Origin: Cordilura impudica
Lineage: Eukaryota; Arthropoda; Insecta; Diptera; Scathophagidae
Assembly (NCBI GenBank): GCA_963682025.1
Contig: OY821517.1
Coordinates: 336,021,144 to 336,085,143, forward strand
Reading direction: 5' to 3'
Length of the DNA: 64,000 nt
The notes under the pieces are model-generated. The model searched no databases and had not been told where the DNA came from. It was given only the letters and a program-made list of their open reading frames with translations. The position numbers were made by a program, and so were the translations under genes. Position 1 is the first letter of the stretch, and each line of letters starts with the position of its first letter. This document shows positions 11,004-22,393 of this stretch, piece by piece.

Positions 11004-11782
11004 AATATTGTTCTTGACCATTTGTACTCCAAAGTAATTTTTAAGTGAGGTGCGTACCTGCGAATTTCAATGAGTAGTTTTTTGTGCATCCTGTGTCTGT
11101 AACAGAATATTGGGAGTAGACTTTGGCAGAGGCTCACAGGTAGATAACCGACTTAAAATGCAATTTTCAAACTATTAGATCAAACTACTGTCAGTCAAAA
11201 CATGTAAGGGATGCACGCCATACAATTTCTGCAACCATGTCTTTTTAACCTTTTTTACCTCTAGAAGCCAAACGGGCACGTACGGGCAGATAAAACCTTT
11301 TGAATTATGTAAAGAAATAATCAAAGAACATGTTTTGCAAATATGGCAAATATAGAAAAATACAGATTTTTTTTTATTTTCCGTCAAAGTTGAAAAATAG
11401 TGAAAAAACGGATAGTTTTTAAATAGTGATTTACCAGGAGAAACACAAAGCAAACAGTTAATTTTTTTTTATCATTATACATTTAATAAATACATCAATC
11501 AATACAAACAAAAAATAAGGCAATTCGTTAGCTATATTTCGTGATATTACACCTGAAATCGAAACAAATTGACTAAAAATTGTGTGTTTTTTTGAAAACC
11601 GAAAGTTGGTCAACTTTGAACTGTTATATCTTCTAAACTAAAAATGTGATATTATTAAGAGTAGCATATTTGAAATTGTTGAAAAGTTTCCTATACCATG
11701 GGTTTATTCAAAACTTCGTCGGCGCACATGAAAATTTTGATTTTTGCAACCTCGTTTGCTCTACGGGCGCCACTGTGTGACG

Positions 11783-12903
11783 TGGAAACATGCAAAAATT
11801 ATTCCCATCCCAAAAAATTATAAAACATATCGACCAATAGCAATATTACCTAATCTTTCTAAAGTAAAGTAAAGTAATCCATATTCAAATGACCAATATT
11901 TTAAATGAAAATTCGTTACTTACTGATAAACAGTCTGGGTTCAGACCTAAACATAGTTGTGTTTCTGCCCTGTTTGATGTTTCGGAGGAGCTTAGAGCTA
12001 ATTTGAATAATAATATGATATCATTTCTTATTTTACTGGATCATTCTAAAGCATTTGATACAGTAGAACACTCTCTTCTTTGCCTTAAACTCAAGTGGAT
12101 GTGCAAATTTTCAAATACCGCTGTTAAGCTAATTTAATCTTATCTACATGATAGAGTCATTCTGTATACCATGGATTTGATAAATCTACTAGTCTATTAG
12201 TTTCCAGAGGGGTTCCACAGGGTTCGATACTTGGACCACTTCTTTTTGCAATATATTCAAATGATCTTCCTTGTTGACTCGATTATTGTGGAATACAAAT
12301 GTAAGCAGATGATGTGCAGCTATACATAAGCTGTAAACCAACTAATATAGATGACTGTATTAACAAAATAAATCATGATTTACATAAAATTTGGGAATGG
12401 GCTTCATTCAGCAAATGGTCTTTGCTTAAATGCAAGCAAGTCTAAGGCCTTGATTATTGGCAAAACAGAACACATACTTAATGAATTACCACCAATTTTG
12501 ATTACCAACTCACGACTTGGGTTATCCGAAACTGCTAAAAATTTAGGTGTATTATTCAACAGAGAACTCAACTGGTCGAATCATATTAATTATATTTGTG
12601 GAAAAACTTACGCAATGTTGCGAAATCTGTGGATGACCCAGTATTATACTCCATTCAATGTTCGTATGTTACTTGCTAAAACTTACTTGCTGCCAACACT
12701 TCTTTATGGATGCGAACTATTCGCATTTTCTACACAAACTGATCTACACAAGGCAACCTGGATACCTTTATAAAAGAATAATTTTTTCAAGATCAAGCAG
12801 AGGAAAACGAATAAACACCATTCCACATCGGAAAGAAATGTCGAAAAGACACTTCTTTTTAAACTCCATCTGCCTTTGGAACCATCTACCCCCTACTATT
12901 TAA
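11783..12903 (+). pseudogene. LINE reverse transcriptase, 3' half
   Basis: Blocks in order are YRPIAILPNLSK, QSGFRPKHSCVSALFDV, ILLDHSKAFDTVEHSLL, a frame-shifted RGVPQGS-like stretch (about 12210), ADDVQLYISCKP (about 12308-12345), NGLCLNASKSKALIIGK, NLGVLFN..LNWSNHI, and LLAKTYLLPTLLYGCELF. These are the fingers/palm/thumb and C-terminal parts of a LINE RT. The Tyr of the YADD active site is replaced by a stop (TAA), and several frameshifts are present, so it is a relic. Confidence 0.8.
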
Positions 12904-13156
12904 ATTATAAGCAATGCAAGCCATTTTAAATCCGCTATTTTTGATTATTTTAAATAAAGTTTATATATCTTTTCATTTACGATTTTTATTATTTTTTAAC
13001 TTTCGCATTAACTTTAACATTTTGCATTGATTGAAATCATTAGTTGTCTTATTACTAAGTTATAATTAATTTTTAATTTTTAATGTTTAATTTTTGTCTC
13101 CCCCTTTTTTTCTAACAAAATATAATTTGTACCTATATCTTCCCAGTATTGTAATA

Positions 13157-14365
13157 TAAGGCTTATGACGAGGCGAACAAATTGATATATGATACGCCCC
13201 ACGAATTTTGACTGGACTCCTGCTATAGCTCTGAGAAGGGTAGCCATAAAATTGGATTTTGTACCTATTTTAATTTAAATTCAAATTTTTTGCCTTTTCT
13301 ATACTTTAACAAGTAAAAAAATTATAGTCGGTCTAGACCGACTATACGATACCCTATACCATGCGTTTAGAAACCCTATCTCTTAGGCCCAACTAACTGG
13401 ACATTGAAAATAAGCAAAAACCAAATTTGAGTGGGATTTTTATTAATTTTTTTGGCTGCAGATATGAAAAAGTTCATATCGGATGCTATATCTATAAAGG
13501 GACTAGGTCCAAAAATGGACCGATCCTGATCATGTTTGGTAAAGTCTCTTGTATTTTGCAAAAATATGTACAAACAAAATTTGAGAAGAATCAGTGCAAT
13601 ATTTTTGTTTTTTAATAGATTTAAGTGAAGATCGGGAAGCAGCTCTATATGGGGTCAAAGGGATCATTTTTGGACTACTCATTAGTGGATGTAATGAACG
13701 CATACAAACCCAATTTGAGTAAGATCTATATGACAATTTGGATCTTATGGCAATTTATGTCGATTTCATATGGGTAATTTGTATGGGGGCTAGGTCTGAA
13801 CATGGACCGATTCTCACCAATTTCAATAGCGTTCATCCCATGGCCGATAAAAGCTTATATACCAAATTTCGTCAAAATATATTCATATTTGCGACCTGCA
13901 GTTTGATTACAAGCTTTACATGGACACACAGACGGACGGACGGACGGACGGACGGACGGACGGACATTGTTAAATCAACTCAGAAAGTGATTCTGATTCG
14001 ATCGGTATAATTAAAGATGGGTCTAGGTCAAATATTTTTGGTTGTTACAAACAGCAGCACAAAGTCATTATACCCAAACCACATAGTGGTATAGGGTATA
14101 AAAACGAATTCGGTTCCAACCACGAAGAGCTGAACAACGAATCATATATCATGGATTTCTTATGACGAGACGAACAAAATGATATATGATACGCCCCACG
14201 AATTTTGACTGGACTCCTGCTATAGCTCTGAGAAGGGTATCCATATAATTGGATTTCGGAATTTTTTTGCCTTTTCTATACTTTAAAAGCGAATTCGGTA
14301 CCAACCACGAGGAGCAGAACAACGAATCATACATCGATAGATTCCTTATGACGAGACGAACAAAA
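13157..14365. repeat. ~190-bp tandem repeat, interrupted by a mini-me copy
   Basis: Units start CTTATGACGAGACGAACAAA and run through GATACGCCCCACGAATTTTG, ACTTTAAAAGCGAATTCGGT and CCACGAGGAGCAGAACAACG. One and a half to two units lie at 13157-13310 plus 14101-14155, then 14155-14345, then the start of another. Mini-me copy 13311-14100 sits inside the first unit after ATACTTTAA. The block recurs at 15465-15729 through the 1,364-bp duplication. Confidence 0.75.
13311..14100 (+). mobile_element. mini-me/DINE-like family 1, full-length copy
   Basis: One end is CAAGTAAnAAAATTATAG plus a 24-bp perfect palindrome (13323-13346, half-site TATAGTCGGTCT). The other is the hairpin-forming CCACATAGTGG and GGTATAGGGTATA. 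A (GGAC)n tract (about 13931-13965) lies two-thirds in, after GACACACAGAC. These features, a GTCY tetranucleotide core and short TA-rich ends, match dipteran mini-me/DINE-1 elements, which are non-autonomous relatives of Helentrons. No real coding capacity. Confidence 0.8.
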
Positions 14366-14673
14366 TAAAACTGCACTATTCTTTCGCACTTATAAAAATA
14401 AGTCCAATGATCACAACTTTTTTAAAAATACTGAAAATAACTAAAAACAATACTTCACACACACTTAACACATGTTTCTATTTCTTTTTTCACACATACT
14501 TATCACATGTTTCTAATTCTTTCACACTAAGCCCCGTTAATTAATTTCATGAGTACAGCGACTTACGCCACTTTCAAAATAAACATGTTTGTTATACCGT
14601 TAATTACCAATTCTTTTCTCGAACATATCTCAATAGTTCTGAACTTTTTGATTGCAAATTTTTTAAAAATGAA
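14366..14673 (+). mobile_element. Right-end fragment of the 1123-3670 transposon
   Basis: Matches 3269-3570 (AAAACTGCACTATTCTTTCG through GCAAATTTTTTAAAAATGAA). It continues, after the mini-me copies, at 16813-16861 and 17046-17094, where the TIR ends at 17094. Confidence 0.8.
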
Positions 14674-15464
14674 CAAGTAAGAAAATTATAGTCGGTCTAG
14701 ACCGACTATACGATACCCTATACCATGCGTTTAGAAACCCTATCTCTTAGGCCCAACTAACTGGACATTGAAAATAAGCAAAAACCAAATTTGAGTGGGA
14801 TTTTTATTAATTTTTTTGGCAGCAGATATGGAAAAGTTCATATCGGATGCTATATCTATAAAGGGACTAGGTCCAAAAATGGACCGATCCTGATCATGTT
14901 TGGTAAAGTCTATTGTATTTTGCAAAAATATGTACAAACAAAATTTGAGAAGAATCAGTGCAATATTTTTGTTTTTTAAATGATTTAAGTGAAGATCGGG
15001 AAGCAGCTCTATATGGGGTCAAAGGGATCATTTTTGGACTACTCATTAGTGGGTGTAATGAACGCATACAAACCCAATTTGAGTAAGATCTATATGACAA
15101 TTTGGATCTTATGGCAATTTATGTCGATTTCATATGGGTAATTTGTATGGGGGCTAGGTCTGAACATGGACCGATTCTCACCAATTTCAATAGCGTTCAT
15201 CCCATGGCCGATAAAAGCTTATATACCAAATTTCATCAAAATATATTCATATTTGCGACCTGCAGTTTGATTACAAGGTTTACATGGACACACAGACGGA
15301 CGGACGGACGGACGGACGGACGGACGGACATTGTTAAATCAACTCAGAAAGTGATTCTGATTCGATCGGTATAATTAAAGATGGGTCTAGGTCAAATATT
15401 TTTGGTTGTTACAAACAGCAGCACAAAGTCATTATACCCAAACCACATAGTGGTATAGGGTATA
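14674..15464 (+). mobile_element. mini-me/DINE-like family 1, full-length copy
   Basis: Nearly identical to the copy at 16038-16812 and slightly different from 13311-14100. It has the palindromic end, a GGAC tract of about eight repeats and the GGTATAGGGTATA end. Confidence 0.8.
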
Positions 15465-15729
15465 AAAACGAATTCGGTTCCAACCACGAAGAGCTGAACA
15501 ACGAATCATATATCATGGATTTCTTATGACGAGACGAACAAAATGATATATGATACGCCCCACGAATTTTGACTGGACTCCTGCTATAGCTCTGAGAAGG
15601 GTATCCATATAATTGGATTTCGGAATTTTTTTGCCTTTTCTATACTTTAAAAGCGAATTCGGTACCAACCACGAGGAGCAGAACAACGAATCATACATCG
15701 ATAGATTCCTTATGACGAGACGAACAAAA

Positions 15730-16037
15730 TAAAACTGCACTATTCTTTCGCACTTATAAAAATAAGTCCAATGATCACAACTTTTTTAAAAATACTGAAA
15801 ATAACTAAAAACAATACTTCACACACACTTAACACATGTTTCTATTTCTTTTTTCACACATACTTATCACATGTTTCTAATTCTTTCACACTAAGCCCCG
15901 TTAATTAATTTCATGAGTACAGCGACTTACGCCACTTTCAAAATAAACATGTTTGTTATACCGTTAATTACCAATTCTTTTCTCGAACATATCTCAATAG
16001 TTCTGAACTTTTTGATTGCAAATTTTTTAAAAATGAA
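15730..16037 (+). mobile_element. Duplicated right-end fragment of the 1123-3670 transposon
   Basis: Second copy of 14366-14673 created by the 1,364-bp tandem duplication; the two are almost base-identical. Confidence 0.8.
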
Positions 16038-16812
16038 CAAGTAAGAAAATTATAGTCGGTCTAGACCGACTATACGATACCCTATACCATGCGTTTAGAA
16101 ACCCTATCTCTTAGGCCCAACTAACTGGACATTGAAAATAAGCAAAAACCAAATTTGAGTGGGATTTTTATTAATTTTTTTGGCAGCAGATATGGAAAAG
16201 TTCATATCGGATGCTATATCTATAAAGGGACTAGGTCCAAAAATGGACCGATCCTGATCATGTTTGGTAAAGTCTATTGTATTTTGCAAAAATATGTACA
16301 AACAAAATTTGAGAAGAATCAGTGCAATATTTTTGTTTTTTAAATGATTTAAGTGAAGATCGGGAAGCAGCTCTATATGGGGTCAAAGGGATCATTTTTG
16401 GACTACTCATTAGTGGGTGTAATGAACGCATACAAACCCAATTTGAGTAAGATCTATATGACAATTTGGATCTTATGGCAATTTATGTCGATTTCATATG
16501 GGTAATTTGTATGGGGGCTAGGTCTGAACATGGACCGATTCTCACCAATTTCAATAGCGTTCATCCCATGGCCGATAAAAGCTTATATACCAAATTTCAT
16601 CAAAATATATTCATATTTGCGACCTGCAGTTTGATTACAAGGTTTACATGGACACACAGACGGACGGACGGACGGACATTGCTAAATCAACTCAAAAAGT
16701 GATTCTGATTCGATCGGTATAATTAAAGATGGGTCTGGGTCAAATATTTTTGGTTGTTACAAACAGCAGCACAAAGTCATTATAACCAAACCACATAGTG
16801 GTATAGGGTATA
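16038..16812 (+). mobile_element. mini-me/DINE-like family 1 copy, short GGAC tract
   Basis: Third copy in register. Its microsatellite is contracted to about four GGAC units, compared with about eight upstream. Transposon sequence resumes after it (AATACCGTTCAGTTG at about 16817), so this copy marks the original insertion into the transposon end. Confidence 0.8.
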
Positions 16813-16861
16813 AAAAATACCGTTCAGTTGTATTTAGTGTTGCCATTAACTCAATTTTTAT

Positions 16862-17045
16862 AATATATGGACCGATATGAACTTTTTTCATATCTGCAGC
16901 CAAAAAATTAATAAAAATCCCACTCAAATTTGGTTTTTGCTTATTTTCTATGTCCAGTTAGTTGGGCCTAAGAGATAGGCTTTCCAAAGGCATGGTATAG
17001 GGTATCGTATAGTCGGTCTAGACCGACTATAATTTTCTGACTTGT
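16862..17045 (-). mobile_element. Truncated mini-me family 1 copy
   Basis: Minus-orientation terminal about 185 bp including the palindrome and CTGACTTG end. It lies inside the poly-T/TIR end of the transposon fragment, which continues as GAAAAAGTGACTTGTGCCAC (17056) to 17094. Confidence 0.75.
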
Positions 17046-17094
17046 TTTTTTTTTTGAAAAAGTGACTTGTGCCACTTGCAAAATAAACGGCTCA

Positions 17095-17327
17095 TATACT
17101 GAATTTCATCAAAATACGAGTATATTCATATTTGTTACCTGTAGTTTGATTACAAGGTTTACATGAACACACAGATGGACGGAGGGACGGACATCGCTAA
17201 ATGGACTCAGAAAGTGATTCTGAGTCGATCGGTATAACAAAAGATGGGTCTAGGTCAAATATTTTTGGTAGTTACAAACATCAGCACAAAGTCATTATAC
17301 CCTGACCACATAGTGGTATAGGGTATA
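17095..17327 (+). mobile_element. mini-me family 1, 3' half
   Basis: Begins at the TA where the transposon TIR ends and carries the family sequence from ACTGAATTTCATC through the GGAC tract to GGTATAGGGTATA. Confidence 0.75.
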
Positions 17328-17339
17328 ATAAAGGTGAAT

Positions 17340-17450
17340 GTATGAGTTTTTTTTATACCATCCACACCACCGTGCAGAGGGTATACATCAGTTTGTTATC
17401 CAACGCAACGCATCTAAAAGTACATTTGCGACCCAATAAAGTATATACAT
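17340..17450 (+). mobile_element. mini-me family 2, 5' piece
   Basis: A second DINE-like family with end TATACCATCCACACCACCGT...GAGGGTATA. It is interrupted at 17450 by the hAT-like element and continues at 20595-20960 (CATATATTCCTCAGCCTTAT, then GTCCGTCTGTCCGTCC). Confidence 0.6.
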
Positions 17451-20400
17451 TAGGCCGGGTCGATTTGTGGGGAGGCAAAAAAATCGCCCATTGCTCAGTG
17501 AAAATCGTATTCTAGGGATCAAAATAAGAAACTTTGCCGAAGGAACCATACCTCTAAAACGAATTCTGATGTCCCAACTTTTGACCTGTCTGTCTGTCTG
17601 TCTCACTTTGACCAATTAAGAGTGCCCCAATCGAGTTCAAATGTATGATTGACCCCCTAACTTTGGAGGGCCGACTCACCCATGCCAGTGGCACACCCCC
17701 TGGAACTCCCCTGTGGGGTTCCCCATATAAACATTTCAAAAAATCGCCAGTTTTGGCACTTTACATGAAAAAATCAGCGAAATGCCTATGTTTTTTTCTT
17801 TTTGGAGTTTATTTTTCTCTTTAGAAATTTATTTAGTCAGAACATATGTAAATGAAAAAATGAAATTAACTTAGTAATAGAAAAGAAATTAAAAAAAAAT
17901 TATTAGAAATTAGCGTTTTTACAACCCTTTTAAAACCAAGGCATCACTGTGATGCATTTGCATGTCGTAAACTTAGTTGTGTGGGTTTTTTATTCAACCC
18001 TTTTAAAAAATGAACGTATCACTGTGACACAATTGCAGGTCGTAAAATTGCTTGTGTGAGTTTTTAAGCCACCACAAGACACAGCAGGTAGAATTGAAAT
18101 TACCATTTCATTCTTATTACCTCGTCTCGTAGACCATATATAATGCAACAGTTTTTGTGAATGCATTAAGTCGTTGTGAAGAACTCAAAGTGTGAAGTGC
18201 TAATTTCAGATAAAAAAATATTAAAAAAAAAAAATAATAAGTGAAGTGACCATTCCAAATCAAAAAGTTTACAATGAATCCACCATCCTCTACACCGCAA
18301 GATGAAGCAACAACAACTATCGAAAACCCAATGAGTCATATACCCAAGCATGATGTTACTGTTTTTGGTGTGTCTACTGATTTGACTGATCTTAATTTAC
18401 CAACCCATCTGGATATCTTGATATATTATTTTTACTTAAGCGAACGTGCTAAAACAGAACAGAAAAAAAGTGTATGTAATAAATTGAATGGATTGCTTGA
18501 CAAATATCAAGGCCAAATCAAGAGAAGAAACAAAACCCAACAATTTACAGAGTATGTAAAATCTCTGGAAACAATTTTTTACATTGGAACATGTAAATGC
18601 GATTTGAAGGCAGCTCCATGTGCATGCGGCTTGGTTCCCGAACGCCTCAAAGAGTTTATGCACGATCAACATAATCAGAGAAGACTAACAATGGATGCAT
18701 TTGTGATGGAAATTGAAGAGCAAGGAGCAACGTGTATGTCATCAATGCCAACATACCAAGATCCCGATGATTCAACATACGCACCGCCACCGGTTCAAGA
18801 AGATATGGATAGAAACACAAGTTCACAATACACAGAGAGATACGATTGCTTTAACTTTGCCTTGGTATGTGACAGATTTGGTGTGCCTGATAGAGTAGCA
18901 TCAGTATTGGGAACCACTCTTTTTCAAGATTTTAAAATTAAAGATAAGCATGGGAAACCTCTCATCATGGATAAATCGAAAGTTCGCAGAGAAAAAGAGA
19001 AACGCAGACAAGAAGTGCTTCGCAAACGGTTAGATGATACAAATTTGTTAGCGTTTTCATTCGATGGAAGAAAAGATGATACTTTAACGATAGATAAAAT
19101 TGATGAGAAGTATCATACTAGGATGGTAAAAGAACCTCATCTTGTTATTTTGAGAGAACCCAATTCTGAATTGATTGGTTACGTAAGACTGGAACATGAA
19201 ACCGCTGAATACAAAACAACCAAATTAAATGATTTTTTCAACGATAAAAATATATCACTGGATGCATTAATTGGAATATGCACTGACGGTGAGCCAACAA
19301 ACACTGGCCCACACGGTGGAATTATACGACGATTCGAATTGCTGTTAAAAAGACCATTGCATTGGTTCGTTTGCCTTCTACACTTCAACGAACTTCCGTT
19401 TCGGCATTTGTTTGAAGCTTTGGATAAATCAACCAGCACTGGACCGAGGTCGGCAACCGGAAAACTGAGCCGTCAAATCGAAACTTGTGAAACTCTTCCG
19501 GTAAGTTATTGCTATCACTCATTTATTATAATTGTCAACCATTATTAATTATTTTATTATTATATATTTTCAGGTGGTGGACGGCTTCCAGAAAATTGAG
19601 TTGCAAAATATGCCCCCTGCTCCAGAAAAAATTGAATTTTCCACCGATTCGAAGTACGTATACGACATGGTCCATGCAATTTCCAGCGGCGTGGTTTTAG
19701 TGGATCTGGCTAACATCAAACCAGGGAAAATTTTACATTCTCGGTGGCTCACCAAGGCCGCTAGATTATTACGATTATATGTGACATCGGAAAATCCAGA
19801 TGCAAATTTAAGAATTCTGGTTGAATTCATAATTAAATGTTATGTGCCAATGTACTTTAATATCAAGTATTACAGCTCTGTCGTGTACGGCAGTGCATTA
19901 TTTTTCAAGTTCATTGGTTGGTCACGATTTCTAGAACCTCGTTTACGCAAAATTGTCAATCAAGTAATTAAAGATAAGTCATATTATGCGCATTCGGAAA
20001 ATATCTTGTTATCAATGTTGTTTGATGATAGCAAAGAAAAGCGCGACTGAACTATCAAGAAAATTCTACGCTATCGAACCGATGTTGGCGACCCAACGCA
20101 ACTTAGAGCTTATAAAAACCAGATATAAACTTTAATTGCACAAGTTACACGGAAATGATCAATATAAATGACATAAATAACGCATTTGGACCACCATTCA
20201 CACGAAGCATTCCGTACGATACATTGAAAGATCCAAAAATTCCACCGTTTAATGATCCAAAAATTCCATCACACATACAAGGAACGGAACGACATGTTCA
20301 ATTGCTAGCTAGCATTCCCAAACGGGTTATACCGGAAAATGTAGAGGCTGTTATGGCGACGACATTAGAGAGCCGTGCGAAATTGCCCAGACTTGAAAGT

Positions 20401-20594
20401 AAAAATGACTTCAAACAATAATTTTTTTAGTTTCTTTTCTATAACTAACTTTAATTAATTTTTTCATTTACATATGTTCTGACTAAATAAATTTCTTAAG
20501 AGAAAAAATAGATATTATTATAAATAAATAATAAATATTATTATAAATAAATAAATAAAAATAAAGAAAAAAAAATTGAAATCGACCCGCCCTA
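17451..20594 (+). mobile_element. hAT-like DNA transposon with 8-bp target duplication
   Basis: Inverted ends TAGGCCGGGTCGATTT (17451) and AAATCGACCCGCCCTA (to 20594), differing at one position. Perfect 8-bp duplications ATATACAT flank it (17443-17450, 20595-20602). It interrupts a mini-me family 2 copy. Subterminal region 17451-18273 contains two imperfect direct repeats of about 85 bp (near 17916 and 17993), each with ATCACTGTGA and GTCGTAAA. These could be transposase-binding or promoter sequences. It encodes one intron-containing transposase with few lesions, so the insertion is comparatively young. Confidence 0.82.
18274..20421 (+). pseudogene. hAT-like transposase gene, two exons, one stop and one frameshift
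   Basis: Exon 1 is 18274-19500 (409 codons, ATG start). The intron 19501-19573 begins GTAAGT and ends TTTTCAG. Exon 2 continues in phase from 19574 as VVDGFQKIEL. Features include a CKC...CAC cysteine cluster (residues ~107-118), FDGRKDDT (~262), CTDGEPTNTG (~337), and CLLH in WFVCLLHFNELPFRHL (~367), reminiscent of the D, D and CxxH signatures of hAT enzymes. SRWLTKAARLLRLYV and YAHSENILLSML follow. The frame stops at 20048 (TGA, probably from CGA). After a +1 shift near 20115 it resumes (INFNCTSYTEM, IPSHIQGTERHVQLL, ESRAKLPRLESKNDF) to 20421. The protein was about 660 aa. Confidence 0.75.
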
Positions 20595-20960
20595 ATATAC
20601 ATATATTCCTCAGCCTTATAACAACTCGGGTCGATATAGCGATGTCCGTCTGTCCGTCCGTCCGTCTGGTTGCTGAAATCACGCTCATTCACAAAATAAA
20701 CCATTTACCTGGGTAAAGTTATGATAATATTGTTTGTCATTATTTCGGGCAGGTCGGTATTGAAAATAGGGTACATGGGGCATAATTGTCCCACGATATG
20801 TGCAAAAAGAGGAAGACACCTCTAAAAAATTTTAGAAATTCGGAGTGTTTGTCGCAATAATTTAGTATTGAGTTTATCAAATCATCAAATTGTTGCTTTT
20901 TAAAATATTTTGTATTGTAAACGTAAAACCGATATGGAGGGTACCAAAGTTTCGGCAAAG
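20595..20960 (+). mobile_element. mini-me family 2, remainder
   Basis: Contains (GTCC)n at about 20644-20668 and a tail (TTACCTGGGTAAAG, GACACCTCTAAAAAATTT) that matches, in reverse orientation, 24585-24780. Confidence 0.6.
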
Positions 20961-21483
20961 TCGAATTTAACACTCTCTCTTGTTTTTGTTTTAAATTATA
21001 TTTTTATTAAAAATTTACTTTTTTCTTAAACAAAATAATTTTTTTAAGAAAACGATAACAAATATTGTCTCTGATTTATTCTTTCTTCTAAAAATTTTTG
21101 AACAATTTGAATGATGACGAAGAGAACATGTTGCTATAATATATGTTTATAAACATCTATTTTTATCATTCTAAAAACAAAACGAGAATAATAAAAAAAA
21201 CAAAAACAAATGATGATTCCTTTATTTTTTCTGTTTTGTCTTTTAAATTTAGTCCATCTATAAAAATGATTTATTTAGTTGAATAATGTAATAATAGTCC
21301 GGTTTTAAAATTTGTTTTAATACACAAACATTTTCAGTTTATTTTAACAACAATATATTTCGAGTGTGCTCGTACTATTAATTTTGAAGCCCAGCAGTCT
21401 ATCTGTACATTAAACTCACGTTTAATTTTTTTATGAATCACGGAAAATATTAAGATCAGCTTTAGGAATCTTAAAAATATTTT
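20961..21483. other. AT-rich spacer
   Basis: No ORF with family resemblance and no repeat ends were recognised. Confidence 0.5.
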
Positions 21484-22275
21484 TATACCCTATACCACTA
21501 TGTGGTTTGGGTATAATGACTTTGTGCTGCTGTTTGTAACAACCAAAAATATTTGACCTAGACCCATCTTTAATTATACCGATCGAATCAGAACCACTTT
21601 CTGAGTTGATTTAACAATGTCCGTCCGTCCGTCCGTCCGTCCGTCCGTCCGTCCGTCCGTCCGTCTGTGTGTCCATGTAAACCTTGTAATCAAACTGCAG
21701 GTCGCAAATATGAATATATTATGATGAAATTTGGTATATAAGCTTTTTTCGGCCGTGGGATGAACGCTATTGAAATTGGTGAGAATCGGTCCATGTTCAG
21801 ACCTAGCCCCCATATAAATTACCCCTATGAAATCGACATAAATTCCCATAAGATCCAAATTGTCATATAGATCTTACTAAAATTAGGATTGTATGCGTTC
21901 ATTACATCTATTAATGAGTGGTCCAAAAATGATCCCTTTGGCCCCATATAGAGACGCTTCCCGATCTTCACTTAAATCTATTAAAAAACAAAAATATTGC
22001 ACTGATTCTTCTCAAATTTTGTTTGTATATATTTTTGCAAAATACAAGAGACTTTACCAAACATGATCAGGATCGGTCCATTTTTGGACCTAATCCCCAT
22101 ATAGATATATCATCCGATATGAACTGCAGCCAAAAAAATTAATAAAAATCCCACTGAAATTTGGTTTTTGCTTATTTTCTATGTCCAGTTAGTTGGGCCT
22201 AAGAGATAGGGTTTCTAACCGCATGGTATAGGGTATCGTATAGTCGGTCTAGACCGACTATAATTTTCTCACTTG
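21484..22275 (-). mobile_element. mini-me/DINE-like family 1, full length
   Basis: Minus orientation, from TATACCCTATACCACTATGT to the 24-bp palindrome and CTCACTTG. It has one of the longest GTCC tracts in the window (about 21619-21662). It ends only about 120 bp before the neprilysin-like start codon, so it may contribute to or disturb that promoter. Confidence 0.8.
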
Positions 22276-22393
22276 TTATTTTTGCGAAGGTCAAATTTGT
22301 TGAATTTGTTTCCCGCTTATCAATTAAAAAAAAAAAGCTTATCAGCTTATTAAACAAAACAAAAATTAGAAAACAATTTGTTTTTTGAAATCA

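Larger units (their letters stand above)
8504..11777. mobile_element. Second Transib (RAG1-like) element
   Basis: Bounded by CACAGTGGCG at 8504 and CGCCACTGTG ending at 11777. The flanking 5-mers are CGACG (8499-8503) and TGACG (11778-11782). Removing the element and one 5-mer restores the LINE frame FPTTWK, which shows the original target was CGACG and that the right copy took a CpG-to-TpG change. Further similarity of the two ends (GTTGCAAAAATC about 30 bp inside) supports the TIR. It carries a minus-strand transposase relic and an internal 147-bp tandem duplication. Confidence 0.85.
3830..13160 (+). mobile_element. LINE retrotransposon split by two Transib insertions
   Basis: Three pieces form one LINE: about 3830-4119, 8281-8503 and 11783-13160. 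Translation across the gaps is continuous in sense. The first piece ends with DKFTNIPMPDV spanning the first insertion. The second has ILTIKSNSLGHDRVHPKFLKLLLP. The join to the third restores FPTTWKHAKIIPIP. These are typical of the region before and at the start of a LINE reverse transcriptase. The first piece also shows RSIRKLYSRAV, typical of the linker after the endonuclease. The 5' end is truncated. The 3' end, near CCCAGTATTGTAATATAAGG (about 13142), is shared with a second fragment at 58788-59790. The clade (jockey/CR1/I) is not resolved. Confidence 0.75.
14674..16812. repeat. 1,364-bp tandem duplication
   Basis: Everything from the mini-me copy at 14674 through satellite and transposon end to 16037 is repeated starting at 16038, with period 1,364 bp. 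The mini-me copy at 13311 is in register with the same period. The unit is mini-me (about 790 bp) + satellite (about 265 bp) + transposon right end (about 308 bp). The third mini-me has a shorter GGAC tract. Confidence 0.88.

Noticed and set aside
13376..13573. Recurrent 60-90 codon open frames within every mini-me copy (for example 13376-13573 minus, 13738-14010 plus)
   Set aside because: They recur only because the repeat recurs, exist on both strands at once, include the GGAC microsatellite as RRTDGRTDG, and have no family resemblance.
17581..17605. GTCT repeats as another mini-me core
   Set aside because: Short, inside the hAT-like element's subterminal region, and without mini-me ends.
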